Part shown: positions 49,620-61,644 of the stretch, piece after piece
Position numbering within the stretch: the stretch's first letter is position 1
Layout of the letters: each line of letters begins with the position of its first letter
Assembly: GCA_030063045.1 (NCBI GenBank)
Contig: JAQSEB010000004.1
Location: 992,001-1,056,000 of the forward strand
Length of the DNA: 64,000 bases
DNA from: Pratylenchus scribneri
Taxonomy: Eukaryota; Nematoda; Chromadorea; Rhabditida; Pratylenchidae
Reading direction: 5' to 3'
Translations under genes and position numbers: made by a program
The notes under the pieces: model-generated
The model's input: the letters and a program-made list of their open reading frames with translations, nothing else
Database searches by the model: none
What the model was told of the DNA's origin: nothing

Positions 49620-50096
49620 TAATTTTGTTCTTAAATTTTATTTAATAAATAAATAAATCGGATAAAGCAATGAAATTGATTCAAAAATGAAAAAATAAAT
49701 GCAATCATAATGCCTAATTATAACTAAGCTTAATTATATTAGATTTTTCTGCGCTTTTATTGTGAAAAGTCTCATCTCATCAAAGTGTGAGATGGAAAAA
49801 CTTTGTTTGATATTGGAAAAATAGAAATTAGATTCCAATTCAATTGCAAAATGTATGTAGGAAGGACTCGTCAAATCAATCGATAATTACCGGTACCGTA
49901 GTAGATGGAATAAGGGACAAACAAACATTAATAATTTAATTATTAGAAGTATGTGGAAGGAATTGTCACAAATTTGGGAAAATGTGCAAAACAAATTGGA
50001 ATAAACTATACATACCTCCCACCATTTTAATTCCCAATTATTACAATTTTCCAATATAAATAAGTATAAATTTATTTATTAATTTGACAAAAAAAA
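49620..50096. other. Convergent intergenic region
   Basis: About 480 bp between the end of the GALK2 gene (plus) and the end of the ANCHR-like gene (minus). Only 3' UTR-like AT-rich sequence seen. Confidence 0.5.
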
Positions 50097-51725
50097 TTAA
50101 AGAAAAAATTTCTTAAATTTTCCAATTTTTGTTTGTTTATTTTGTCCATTTTCTGTCAGTGAATTTTGAGCTTTGGAGGAGGTCGATTCATTATTGGCCG
50201 TTTCCGTCGATTGTTGCTTTCCATTTTCATCTCCTTCTTTATGTTTTTTGATGAATTCAATGGCTTCTCTTTCGGCCATGGTTGCATCTTCCAATGTCTA
50301 AAAATGAAAATATTTTATTAAATAATTGTGATTAAATTTGACCGACTTTTTCAATGCATTCAGCAAAATTTGGGTAAATTAATTCAGAGGCAGCCCTTGA
50401 AAGATCCGATGAACTGCTTTTTGCTGTGGTCACTTCATTTATTGTCTTTAAATAATTGAATAATTAAATTTATTTGAACATTTTTACCTTGCGAATTTGT
50501 ACAGAATCTGCTGAACAATTGTGGGTTGTTGCGATTGAAGAATTGCTGCCATTGCCATCCTCTTCTTTTGGAATCAAATAATTTTGTGATTTGCCAATTT
50601 TGAAGCTGTCCTCTGCCTAAATATTCAATTATTATTCCGTAATTACTCTGATTAAAGATATTTGAGTTCTACCCTTCATTGTTCATTCCGGAAAGAATTG
50701 TTCTGATTTTAATTCCGGAAAGAATTGTTCTGATTTTCATTCCGGAAAGAATTGTTCTGATTTTCATTCCGGAAAGAATTGTTCTGATTTTCATTCCGGA
50801 AAGAATTGTTCTGATTTTCATTCCGGAAAGAATTGTTCTGATTTTCATTCCGGAAAGAATTGTTCTGATTTTCATTCCGGAAAGAATTGTTCTGATTTTC
50901 ATTCCAGAAACAATTCTGATTATTATGAAGAATAACCAACCTGTCTTAAAAGTTGTTGTGCCTCATCATCCAACATTGAATTGCCGCCTCCTTCTCCATC
51001 ATCTTCGTCGTTTGTGACAAGCTTAAATATTTATTATAATTTAATTTTTTACGAATATATCCAACTAACCAATCTGGGTTTTTTGATCAAATCCAACGGC
51101 ACTCCTTTTAGGGCGGCCAACCTCTCCTCCAATTCTTCCATTCGATTTGTCCCTATTTTGATGATTTATTACTAAATTATTTTATTTCTTACCAATATTT
51201 CTTCGTTCGGATGTGCCAACAATGCTGCCATTGCCCACATCGATTGGCTCATTTAGCCTTTGGAGTCGAGCTTCCAATTCGTCCCATTCATTACCTACCA
51301 ATTTTTAATAATTTTAATTTTCTTGAAAATAAATTACCTTTATTTTTCGATTCATTCAGCATTTTTCCATTATTTTTCTGCTGCCGAGGATACAATGAAC
51401 GCAATGAAGGTGGCACTTCCTCGCCATTTTCCCAAATTGGACGAGTTTTCTCCTTTTGTATAATATCCTTAAATTCAACTTTTAAATCATTTTAAAGATC
51501 AAACCTTTTTAATTAATAAATTATGGCATGCAGCACAAATGGAAATGGGCAATTGGGAAATTGATGGAATTGTGCAAACATTGTTCAGACATTTTTCACA
51601 ATAACCAAAACGACAGCTTGGACATGAAACCTAATAAAAATCATGATAAATTTTAACATTAAAATAAAAATATTAACCTCCTTCCTCGCACGAGAGTATT
51701 CCCTCATGCAAGAGGTGCAAGGCAT
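50097..51725 (-). CDS. ANCHR/ZFYVE19-like FYVE-type zinc-finger protein
   Basis: Seen: start MPCTSCMREYSRARKE (51723-51725; an upstream Met at 51773 is possible), then VSCPSCRFGYCEKCLNN, ISICAACHNLLIKK: a four-pair cysteine layout of the FYVE class. After it, IWENGEEVPPSLRSLYPRQQ, DELEARLQRLNEP and MEELEERLAALKGVPLDLIK (two MIM-like helices), LVTNDEDDGEGGG, AEDSFKIGKSQNYLIPKEED, TLEDATMAEREAIEFIKKH and a basic end KIGKFKKFFL. Known: ANCHR (ZFYVE19) binds VPS4 through LEERLA-type motifs and delays abscission at the midbody when chromatin is trapped. Canonical RRHHCR is absent, as in ANCHR. A 27-bp minisatellite fills one intron. Last gene of a six-gene run on this strand. Confidence 0.7.
50685..50915. 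repeat. 27-bp minisatellite in an intron of the ANCHR-like gene
   Basis: About 8.5 copies of TTCCGGAAAGAATTGTTCTG plus ATTTTCA; the first has ATTTTAA. The unit length keeps frames open on both strands, producing spurious repeats such as MKIRTILSG. Confidence 0.95.
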
Positions 51726-52084
51726 TTTTGTGGATTGTTTCTTCTTCTTTGAAATGCAAATTAAAAAATGCATTTTTAATCAGTAAAATAGATGATAAAA
51801 ATAGGTAAATAACCAAATAATAATTGAATAACAAATTTATCGTTTATTAAAGTTTAAATTTATTTGTCGATGCGCGAAATTAAATAGAGGAGAGAGGAAT
51901 GGCCGATGAATCATCTTTTCTTCCTATACATAAGTCAAATAGATGTGGAAATTAAATTTAATAAAATAAGGCCCGGGAAAGGAAGAAAAAACACATAAAA
52001 TTGTGCATGAAAAGAAATCGATTCCCGCGAGAACATTGCATTTGATCATTCATTTCCATTCAATTTATTCTTTTTCTTCTTCTT

Positions 52085-53552
52085 CTAATCCAAAACGATT
52101 GGTTGTATTTGAGCGGCGGCATTTTCATCGGTGACCACATTTTCGGTTCGGCGAGCTTTGTTGCGTCCTCGGATGATTGCTCGGCGTCTTTTGTCCACAT
52201 CCAATGCTGCATCGTTGCTATAGGCGAAACAATTCACTCTAAAAATTATAAATTATTTTTTAAATTTTGAAAACAAAAATTACTGATGAGTGGCCAACGC
52301 ATTTGCCGAAGTTGATGGCATTGCTGAGTCGAAATCGATCAAATTACGCGATGATTCGGCAGCAGTGTTCGGCAGGAGATTGTATCGTTCAACACTGGAT
52401 GCAATTGCGGCAATGCTTTGAATGTTTTCCATTTTGAGTTTTTCCAATTGTGAATAGGCCTAAAATAAAAATTAATTTTATTCAAATTTATTTTATTTGC
52501 CTGTCCGATGTGTTCTGCCACCGTCACCGACTCCTTCACTTTGCTGTCCAATTCCTGTTTTGTCAGTGTTGTTTCAGCATCCAAACATTGTGTTCGAAGT
52601 GTGTCAAAATATTTCGTCAATTTGTGGATTTGCTAAATTTTTAAAAATTATATTCTAATAAATTATCCCAAACTTACGTTGAGCAGATCTTCAAGGCGAT
52701 GAAAAATGTTCAGAGGAATTCCCTTCATCCGCTGATAAACGGCACGCACACTCATCTCACTTTCATTGACTTTGCTCGTTGCCATTTGTCGATCCTGGTT
52801 CACGGCCAAATCAGTGCAAATTATTATTTCGTGGTCCTTGTGTCCTCGAGTGACAATGCAAAAGCCGCACAAAAAGATCTGATGAGGTTTTAAATGAATT
52901 TGAACCATCAAAAAAATAAATTAAACCTTTTTATTGTCCACTTGGCCGACGGTGCATGTTCGGCACAAGAACATTTCTTCGTGAAGAGTTTGCCGCTTGC
53001 ATGCCTCACAAGAAAGTTTGGAATGTAATCCACCGCTTGCTGCTGCTGATGGCCGATTGTGTGAAACACCAATGTCGCGGAATTTCTCAACCATTTCTAA
53101 ATAATCAAAGTGTTCAAAATATGTTTATTATTTTAAAAACCTTTGACCACATAATTCGTATTCAATCCCGATGGTGGGATGATGCACATATCCCGGCACT
53201 GTGGGCACTGAACGGCAAATTGGTGATCTAAAAATGATGAAATTTGAAAAAGTAGTTAATATTTTCTACTTACGGATCGGATAAAGATGGTCCCCAAAAT
53301 CATTGCGGACATGTAGCACCTTATCCTGAATCAATGATTGATTATTGAATAGGTTAAATTAAGCTTACCAAACGCTCAATGCAATTGCGGCAAAATGTGT
53401 GACCGCAAACAAGTTGTTTTGGCTCATCGAAGAAATCCTTGCAAATTGCGCATTCCAACTGCCAAAAAATGAAATTATAATTCATCAACATAATTTAAAT
53501 TTACCGATTCTCGGACGAATTCTTCGTCATAATTTTTGTTTTTAGCCGACAT
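52085..53552 (-). CDS. RING finger/B-box (TRIM-like) E3 ubiquitin ligase
   Basis: Seen: MSAKNKNYDEEFVRESV, then C3HC4 RING: ECAICKDFFDEPKQLVCGHT, FCRNCIERL, and after a spacer AVQCPQCRDMC. Next MVEKFRDIG..., a B-box-like zinc part (CEACKRQTLHEEMFLCRTC, then FLCGFCIVTRGHKDHEIIIC), a coiled-coil helix (VYQRMKGIPLNIFHRLEDLL, QIHKLTKYFDTLRTQCLDAE) and a C-tail with RRRAIIRGRNKARRTENVV, stop 52085-52087. Known: RING-Bbox-coiled coil is the TRIM layout, an E2-binding ubiquitin ligase. No B30.2 or NHL domain is present. About 300 residues. Role and substrate unknown. Confidence 0.8.
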
Positions 53553-53919
53553 TTTATTGGTCGTTTTTTGTAAAATTTTTGTTAGCTAAAATGAAATTAA
53601 TTTAAGCTTGATTTGATTAGAAATTAGAATAAAGATATAAATGATGAGAATATAATTTTCTACTTTTAATTTGGAGAAAGAAAAAGAAAAACGGTTGTGT
53701 TCATTGAAAATAAGAAATTTCCTCCTTATTAAGTAAGCTTCATTTACATTCATTGCAAGCAAAGCAAAATCAATAAAATAACATTTTTAATTTAGGTAGA
53801 CATTTATTAAAAAGAATTAAGATAATTAAAAATCGATTAAAAATATTTATGATGTCATTTTTAAAACATTTTAAACCATAAATTTATTCATAAAATAAAA
53901 AAAAAATAATTTATTCAAA

Positions 53920-54803
53920 TTAGTTTTTGTCTACAATACAATTTTGATGATTGTTTTCTTCATTTCGGTCATTAATTGCTCCTCCAATTTCTTCATTCAT
54001 TATTCGTTCGTCGCCCGTTTGATTTATTGTCGTTCCAATTAAAGGATCAGAATCTATAAAATATAATATTTTTTTTATAAATTATCAGCTTAACTTACTT
54101 TTCGTCTCCAATTGGTTTCCCTCTTCTTCTTTATTGAACGTTTGGTTGTTGTTGTTTATACTCTCAATTATTGAAACAATTGCATTGCCGCCCTTCGAAG
54201 AATCATCTTTCGCTTTACGCCTTTTATTCTTAAATTAAAAATAAAACGAATTTAGGCAATTAAATTGTAAAAACCGGAACAGTTTTCTTTGCTTGATCCT
54301 CTGTGTTGTTCCCGACTTTTTGTTTCCTCTTCCTCGAATTTCCTGGTGGATCTGCTTTTTGCTGTTGTTCAGAATTAATCAACTGAATTTATATTGTAAA
54401 ATTAATTTAATTAAAAGATTAAATAACTTCGCCAATGTTGCTTTTATCCATCATTGTTGAATCATTGTCGGGTATTTCTGAAAATAGATTAATTCAAATA
54501 GAGAAATGTGAGTAATTTTGCCTAAATTTTTGTCAATAATGACCGCTCGATGTAAAAGCAATCTTTCGCATAATAATCTGTAATTTTGTGTTAATTATTT
54601 ATAGTAAAAATAAATGGTAAACTTTTTCAATTGCTTTAAATGATTAATCTCCTTTTTCACGTGATATATTCGATGCCGTAGTCTGTTGCTTTTCTGTTGA
54701 ATTAATCAATTCTCATTATATTTTAATTAACCTCCGATATGTGGTTGTAATATCCGAGCAAATGTTGATATTTATTTTCGTAAAGCACATTTTCGTCAGT
54801 CAT
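53920..54803 (-). CDS. Small coiled-coil, Lys-rich protein (INO80E/TFPT-like?)
   Basis: Seen: MTDENVLYENKYQHLLGYYN, HISEKSNRLRHRIYHVKKEI, NHLKQLKKLLCERLLLHRA, then short exons with nuclear-signal-like NSRKRKQKVGNN and NKRRKAKDDSSKGG, and an acidic, Asn-rich end, stop 53920. About 200 residues. The N-terminal ~60 residues, one basic helix starting Y..KY..L, resemble in pattern the conserved helix of INO80 subunits E and TFPT, chromatin-remodelling cofactors. This is a weak likeness only. The rest is disordered. It sits inside the six-gene minus-strand run. Confidence 0.5.
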
Positions 54804-55043
54804 TTTTGCTGCTGGAATTGGATATTAAATTAAATTTATATTAAATTGGGAAAATATTTTATAAATTTTTTAATTAATTTTTATTCAAATTATAATGTTA
54901 AAAATGTTTTTTTTATATTTTTATACAAAAATATATTTAAAAATATGCAATTTAAAATAGACAATATATAAAAATTTAACAAAATTAATTAAATATAGGA
55001 AAGATTATGCCCATTTAAATGCGAATAAATTCCAATTTCTTCA

Positions 55044-58000
55044 TCAATTTTGCACTTCTTTGTTTTCAGCTTCTTTGACCAAATATTGTTTTGCCGCCAA
55101 ATCTCCAATAAAACCTTCAACCGTTTCATCCATTGTTGAATTTTGATCATCATTGAATTCCTCCTTCATTTCATGCAATCTAAGCCTGAAATAATTTCCA
55201 TTTTAAATTATAAATTAAAAATAAATACAATGTGACTATATCTGCATGGCACCGCTCCACGGCAATTTCAAGTGGCGTTTTTGAATCAACATTTTTTATG
55301 GATTTCTCCGCATTCCGTTTCAGCAATTGATAGACAATGCTAAATTGGTTTAATAATTATTTAAAATTAAATTAAATTTATTTATACATTGTATGCCCCT
55401 TTTCGGAAGCCAAATGCAGTGGTGTATTCTTCTGCCCGTCAACATTATTCACTTTTGCCCCATTCAATAGGAGAAATTCCACCAATGTTGTTTGATTCTA
55501 AAATAAATTTGTTAATTTAATTATTTTTTGATTACATTTTCTGTTGCCGAATGAAGAAGTGTGGAAAACAATGCACCACCGTCGAATTGGATTCTTCCAT
55601 TCAGGTCAATGTCCTTTTGGACAATCCATTTGAATATCCGTCCAATTTGCCCACATTTTATTGCCTCTCCAATGGTGTTCTCCTCCTTCAGTGATATTAT
55701 GGATTCTCGGCAGGCGAGTGCCGCTTTGCTGGCTGAATGCATCAAATTTGAATCGGAGCCAAATGAATTTTGGGATATTCGAAATTCTAAAATTAATTAA
55801 GTAAAAATTAGGAATTTATTTTTAATTTTACCTGCTGATTGATACAAATTATCAATGCTTTTTCTGCCATCCAATTCGCCAATTCCGCTTGAACGCAATT
55901 TCACCAATGAATTTGAGTCATCATTTGGAATTATTGTTGTTGGTATGATTGATGAATGAGATCGAATATGGGCTAAATAATTGCATAAAATAATTCCCAA
56001 ATTAGTTTGAATAAATTTACGTTTAATTAGCTGTGGTTTTGCAAAAATTTTGTTGATATATTTATCCGTTATCCATTTTTCACGTGCTTCCCTAAAAAAA
56101 AAAAATTAAAAATGTGTTTAATTATTTATAAATTATTTTTTTAATTACCTGGATGAATGTCCATTTATCCCGTAAAATCCATCTTGACTCGCCTCCATTT
56201 TTGGCATATGCTCAAGAAAAATTGAATTCACCGCATTATTGCCCAATTGTAAAAGAATATTCCGTTGCTCTATTTCCAGCGTATCCATTGTTAATGAACT
56301 AAATTAAAATTAATTTAAAAAATAATTAAAAATTGTAAGACTGACCGAACTTTCGAAAATTGTACACCAAAACTTCGATGAACTCCGCTGCATTCAATGC
56401 AAATTATTATGCCCAAATTCAGGCTCGTCCATTTCGGGTTTGGGCATCCACAATCTGCGCATTTTTCATTGCCCGGTATGTTGAGTAATTCTTTCAGAAA
56501 TATTTTCATATTTTGTTTCTCCGTTTCACTTTTTGCATTTATTGTTGGTGTTTGTGTGTCGGAATTTGTTCTAAAAAATTATTTTTTAATTTTAACAATA
56601 TTTTTAATTACTTTTTTTCATTTATATTTTCATTTGAGGCGGTGGCATCCTGGCTCGAAGAGGTTGAAGCAATTTCTATTTAATTAATTAATCAAATTTA
56701 TTTTCATTTAATTTAAATTACCTGGTTCATGTGGTGCATTCATTGCATCCACAAAGGATTTCCTCGAATTTTTATATGTTCCATTTTCATCTTCGTGTAA
56801 ATGCTAAAAAAAGTGAACTACTTTAATTAAATAAAAAATAGGAAATATTTAAAATGGCAAAAAACATCGAAAACAGTGGAAATATAATGGTTTAATTGTT
56901 CAATGGTTTATCATAGATAGACCCCCAAACCCCCATACCAAACGAAAGATCACTTTGAGACGCATCATTTGGTAATGGTTTGGCCTAGGCCTCACCAGTG
57001 ATCGAATAGATCAGTTGGTTAGAGCGCCGAGCAGTTTCTCTTCGCGACGACGGTTCAATACCCAGTGGCGGCAAATGATATTTTTGTTTTTTTTTTTTAA
57101 AATAAATTTGAACCAAAATCTTATGAGGTTTAAACAGTATAATATCATTAATTTTTTGACCAAACCATAACAAATTATAAACCATTCAATACGTCTTAAT
57201 GAGGTTTATCGATTAGGTAAGAGGTTTGGGGATCTAGGACAAACCAAATCATTGAACCATTACAAAATCTTTTCACCATTTTCAATACTCTTTTTTTTAC
57301 CAAATTAAATACAATCCATAAAAAATCTAAACAAACTTGAATTGTTCTTTGCAAAGCACGAATCCAAGCATTGCATAAAGTTTCAGTGTCCGCTTGGAGT
57401 AAATGATTTCTGTGAATTGAAAAATATTTTTGATTGAATTTTATTTCAATTCCCCAACTTGTTCGGTGTGACCAATTCAAAACAGCAAGCGCGTTCAATT
57501 GTGGGCGGTGCCGGCCGAACCAAGCAAAGTTTTAAGTTCTCTTCCATTGTTGTTGGAATTTCCGGTTCGCCGTCATTGGATTTATGTGAATAAAGCTAAA
57601 TTAAAATGATTAATATTTTATTAAAATTAATTAATTTAATACCAATTTGCCTTCCTTTATCATAAACCATCGTCGATTCCTTAAAATTTTATTGTTAAAA
57701 ATTAATTTTTAGCAAATTTGAACCAAGTTTTGAACGCATTTGTTGCCCTCTTGAACAGATAACCTTCCATTATGCATTCTGGATCAACGGGAATGCCGGT
57801 TGGGAATTGGAAAATTTCCTTCAAATCACTAAATATTATTTATTTTTAATTCAAACCTTTGGGACGAATGTATGTCGATCTTGCATTTTCCGCTCAATTT
57901 GTTTATATGAAGACCGCATTGAGGCTAAAGCATCCCCAATCATGAATTCTTGTTGTTCGGCGAAAAAATTGGCACCGCGGGTGAAGAAATTCCCATGTTC

Positions 58001-59451
58001 CTTGATGAATGCCCAAAGTGCTAAAAAATTTGAATTGGAAAAATAAATCGAGAAAAAACCAACTAGGCACCGTTTATAATAACTCATCAAGGACTGAACC
58101 AATTTTGGCAATTTTAATATCAAATTAAAGAGTAGACTTTTGACTATAAAATGATATTAATTTTATTTAGAATGGTTTCGAATTATTTGAGTTATGGCCA
58201 AAAAACCACCGAAAATTCCCTTTACTTAGGATTTGCCAAAATTTCAGTGGTTTTTTTGGGCACAATTCCAACAATTCTGAACCAATTTAAATAAAATTAA
58301 TATCATTTGATAGCCAAAAGTCTGCTCTTTAAGATGATACTAAAATCATCAAAATTGGTTCCGTCTTCCGTCCTCAATGAGTTATTTTAAAAGGCGTCAA
58401 GTTGGGTTATTCCCAAATAAACCGAGAAAAGAAAAAACTAACTTTCAAGAATTACGGGCGTCTTTAGGGCATGCAAAATGTTGATTTGTGCAACATAATC
58501 CAATCCATTGTGGGAAAAACATGTCCCAATTGCGGTCAATGAATTTTCGGCATCTTGTAATTCCTTTAAAAATTTTAAATTAATTTAATTTTTTAATTAA
58601 TTAAACCTGTGTTTTGCTTTTATTGATCGCAGCCTTTTTGGAAAGTGCCTCGGAGAGGGATGCCGAAAGGCTGTCAAAATGGGCTTTCACTTCTGCCAAT
58701 TTGTCCATTTCCCTCTTCAAAAATGATTCAAATCCGGAACGCAATGATGGATAGGCATGTTCAATCAAAGATTTTTGCAAATAAACAATTTGGGAAAGTG
58801 ATTCGGAGAGGATGTTGTACGTTTCGAAGGCAACTTTTTCCTTGGTCTCATCAATTTGTAAATCCAACCAGAGTCCATTCATCGAGACAGTCAAATTGCT
58901 AAATTTATTAAATTAAAATGTTTAGTATTAGGAAAACGGGAAATATTTATTTTGCAGAAAAGAGTATTGAATTTGCAGAAATGGATATTATGTCGCAAAC
59001 CGTTTTTGGTTTATAACTTGATCGTAACTAGGGGTTTAGGGTTAGGGTTCAGGGCAAGCATGGGATTAGGGGCTATGGGGGTTAAGGGTTTGATATGGCC
59101 AAGTTATATGGCCTAAAAGAAATGAGACATAATATCCATTTCTGCTTCTGCAAATTAAATACCATCCTTAGAAAAACTGACTATAATGATGACATAAAAT
59201 GTTGGCCATGTTCGATGACAATATTAATCGACTTTAACATCTATACAAAATCAATAAATTATTAAATAATTAATTTAAATAATTGGAACCTCTTCCATTC
59301 GTTTTTGCAGCCTCTCAAAATATTGTTCGTTTTGGCTCAATTCAAACCTAGAATCAATCAATAAAAATAATCCAATTTATCAAATAATTAGTTACCTGAA
59401 ATTCGGTGTATCCTTCATTGCTTCATAGAATGTAAAATCTTTGCTCGTCAT
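55044..59451 (-). CDS. cnt-1: ACAP/centaurin-beta ArfGAP (BAR-PH-ArfGAP-ANK), CNT-1-like
   Basis: Seen, N to C: MTSKDFTFYEAMKDTPNFR; BAR helices (LSESLSQIVYLQKSLIEHAY, LKREMDKLAEVKAHFDSLSA, FIKEHGNFFTRGANFFAEQQ); PH domain (CMIEGYLFKRATNAFKTWF, RRWFMIKEGKL, ACCFELVTPNK, LLQADTETLCNAWIRALQRT); ArfGAP zinc finger IPGNEKCADCGCPNPKWTSL, ICIECSGVHRSFGVQFSKVR; REAREKWITDKYINK; three ankyrin repeats (DLNGRIQFDGGALFSTLLHS, VNNVDGQKNTPLHLASEKGH, DSKTPLEIAVERCHADIVTL); end EAENKEVQN at 55044. Known: ACAPs stimulate GTP hydrolysis by ARF6 at endosomes and bend membranes with the BAR domain. The C-x2-C-x16-C-x2-C finger and the arginine finger (HRS...R) are kept. Several introns hold foldback or TIR elements. 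Confidence 0.93.
56886..57262. mobile_element. TIR element carrying a tRNA-like (SINE-type) core, in a cnt-1 intron
   Basis: Left end TAATGGTTTAATTGTTCAAT and AGACCCCCAAACCCCC; right end GGTTTGGGGATCTAGGACAA and TCATTGAACCATTAC are imperfect inverted matches. Inside, at 57008-57062, GATCAGTTGGTTAGAGCGCC (A-box-like) and CGGTTCAATACCC (B-box-like) have tRNA promoter wording with plausible spacing, followed by a T run. The flanks do not form an acceptor stem, so this is not a tRNA gene. Confidence 0.55.
58055..58405. mobile_element. F2 foldback element in a cnt-1 intron
   Basis: Ends CAACTAGGCACCGTTTATAA and AAAAGGCGTCAAGTTGGG, with inverted arms TAACTCATCAAGGACTGAAC, AGAGTAGACTTTTGACTAT versus AGCCAAAAGTCTGCTCTTTA and CCGTCCTCAATGAGTTATT. 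About 350 bp. It is the copy with the best-kept outer ends. Confidence 0.8.
58960..59165. mobile_element. Small TIR element with telomere-like G-rich core
   Basis: TTTGCAGAAATGGATATTAT at 58971 is repeated inverted as ATAATATCCATTTCTGC near 59130-59146. Between them lies AGGGGTTTAGGGTTAGGGTT, CAGGGCAAGCATGGGATTAG and more GGTTAAGGG. Lies in a cnt-1 intron. Non-coding. Confidence 0.6.
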
Positions 59452-59650
59452 TTTAAAACTGTTCTCTTGATCTTGGGTTTTGTTTTGAACTATTAAAATG
59501 CATTATTTGATATGTAATATGAATTTGACAAAAAAAATAAATATATATAAATGTGCTTGTTTTTGAAAACAAATTAATTGAAATACAAAAAATATTTATT
59601 TAATGTTTATTTTTTAATGAAAAAAATGAGTGAATGTTTGTTTTAATTGA

Positions 59651-61485
59651 TTAGTGAACAATTATATCTTCATTATCCACTTCTTCTTCACCCTCCATCA
59701 GCAAATCATCTGCCATTGCGTCGGCCGAATGTTGTTGCCCCATTTTGTAGCTGACTCTTTCCTCCTATAAATTTATTCAATTAAATATTCCAAAAATAAT
59801 TTCATACGGATAAATTCTGCTTTGTCCGAATATTCATTGTTTTTGCCTGTGGCTGTGGTGGTTTGCTCGATTTTTTAATCTGCGTATTTTCCTCCTCAAA
59901 TTGAACAAAATCCCAAAGTTGCGATGAAACATTCCTTAAAAAAATTAAATAAATAATTTAAAATTTTAATTAAAATAAATAATTTACTGTTTATCAGCAT
60001 CGGATGTCATATGAATATAATCATGTTCCGTTGCCGGCGGTTTTAACGATTCAAATACTGAAAATAAATACTATTTAAAATGAATTAAAAATACAATTGA
60101 CCATTTGGTTCGGTGGTTGATTCCGACGGAATTGGAATTGCTTGTGCGGGGCCACAAAAACTCTTTAGCTTCAATTCATATCTGGTATCATCCGGATAAT
60201 TCTATTAAAAAATAAATTGTTAATAAATGAGTAAAAAAATGACTCACCGAAATACGTCCAACTCCAACTGTGTTTATTTCGACCGATGTGTTCGGCGGTG
60301 CTTGAATTACCACAGCTTTATTGTCAGGGAAAACGCGCAAAAAGTCATCATGAACATTGTAGCCAAGTTTGAAATTGTCCCGCTCTTCACAAATATTTCG
60401 AATGCTCTGTGGTGAAAATATGCAAAATTATGCAAAAAAGTAATATTTCGAAAAAAAGATCATAATGGTTCAGAAGTTTACACTCTAAACCCCCAAAAAC
60501 CTACCCTATACCCAGTCGGTTGATCTCTTCAAGAAGTATCGATTGATATTGATTTTGCTTAAGTTTAACCAATTAACCTAAAGATGGTTTAAACCGACTT
60601 AATACCCTTGATTTATGATTGATTATTATTTTAAAATCAAAATTACTGACCTGTTTCATCCACAATAAATGCGTATCAATGAGGCGTTCCTCGCGTTCCA
60701 ATTCCGTCAAATCCGATTTTAGTTTGTACATTCGCTGCTCTTCACCCGGCAGTACCTCCACTGTGCCACCGGGTCTTCGGAATTTTCCGCCACTAAATTA
60801 ATTATTAATTAAATTCAAAAATAAATATTAACTTACCGCCAATAAATGACATTCTTTGACCGTTTTTCAATCAATCCAACTCCTTCCAGCACATTTGTGA
60901 TGTCATAGAGGCGTCTTTTTGCCTTAAAATTTTAATTTTAGTGTATAATAAATTGGAATAAACCAACCGTAACATTCAATGAATCCGCAGCCTGCAACTT
61001 AATTGAATAATTTCCCAATAAAATGTTAAATAATTGCAATTTTTACCATATTCAAATCTACTAAACCGGCCGGTGTACTGTGCAAAAAATTGATAAAACG
61101 CTGGGTCAAAAGAACTATAAATTATAAAAATTAAATTAAACCAATAAATAAATAACCAAGTGATTTATTGGCTCGCATTCCCAGTTGATTTCCGGTCTCA
61201 TCTTCGCCCTCTTGAAATGCTCCGGTTTCATCATCCATGTATTCATCGTTGAAATAATCGTAATCCTCTAAAGGGTCGACAATGGCGCCATCCACAATCA
61301 CCTGAAGATTAACCAAAAAAGATTAGTCAATTTTTGATTAATTATATTTATTTTAATTATTTTTTTAATAGAATTTTAATTAATTTAAATTGTCAAACCT
61401 GCTCTTCGACGATTTGCTCTTGTAAATCATCTTCAAATTTATTATTTTCGCTCCCCTTTTGATTGATTCCGGCTTGCTCGCTCAT
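59651..61485 (-). CDS. efl-1: E2F transcription factor (EFL-1/E2F4-5-like)
   Basis: Seen: ATG at 61483-61485 ([15 protein letters not shown]), acidic stretch [23 protein letters not shown]-binding winged helix [49 protein letters not shown], dimerisation helix [30 protein letters not shown], marked-box-like [38 protein letters not shown], and a C-end NEDIIVH at 59651. Known: [12 protein letters not shown] is the E2F recognition helix; E2F binds DNA as a dimer with DP and controls S-phase genes, and the pocket-protein site is in the acidic C-terminus. Here the C-terminal acidic patch ([16 protein letters not shown]) is the likely pocket-binding region. It follows ORC1, a classic E2F target in animals, by 159 bp. 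Confidence 0.9.
60455..60615. repeat. Probable decayed insertion in an efl-1 intron
   Basis: CATAATGGTTCAGAAGTTTA, ACCCCCAAAAACCTACCCTA and GATGGTTTAAACCGACTTAA resemble the ends of the element at 56886-57262 and the F3 repeats. Too diverged to delimit. Confidence 0.35.
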
Positions 61486-61644
61486 CGTAGAGATGCTTTT
61501 ACTTTACTAAAAAAATAAAATGATTTTAAACAAATAAATAAAATAAATTAAACAGTAAATTTTACTGTTTTAAAAAATTATGTAGAAATGAGTTTTTAAT
61601 TTTATTCAAATCATAAATAAATACAAAACATTTAAATAAATAAA

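Noticed and set aside
50669..50939. Repeat protein MKIRTILSG / NENQNNSFR
   Set aside because: A 27-bp unit (multiple of three) in an intron of the ANCHR-like gene keeps frames open on both strands.
57007..57064. A functional tRNA gene
   Set aside because: A/B-box wording is present, but no acceptor stem pairing was found in the flanks; better explained as a SINE-like remnant.
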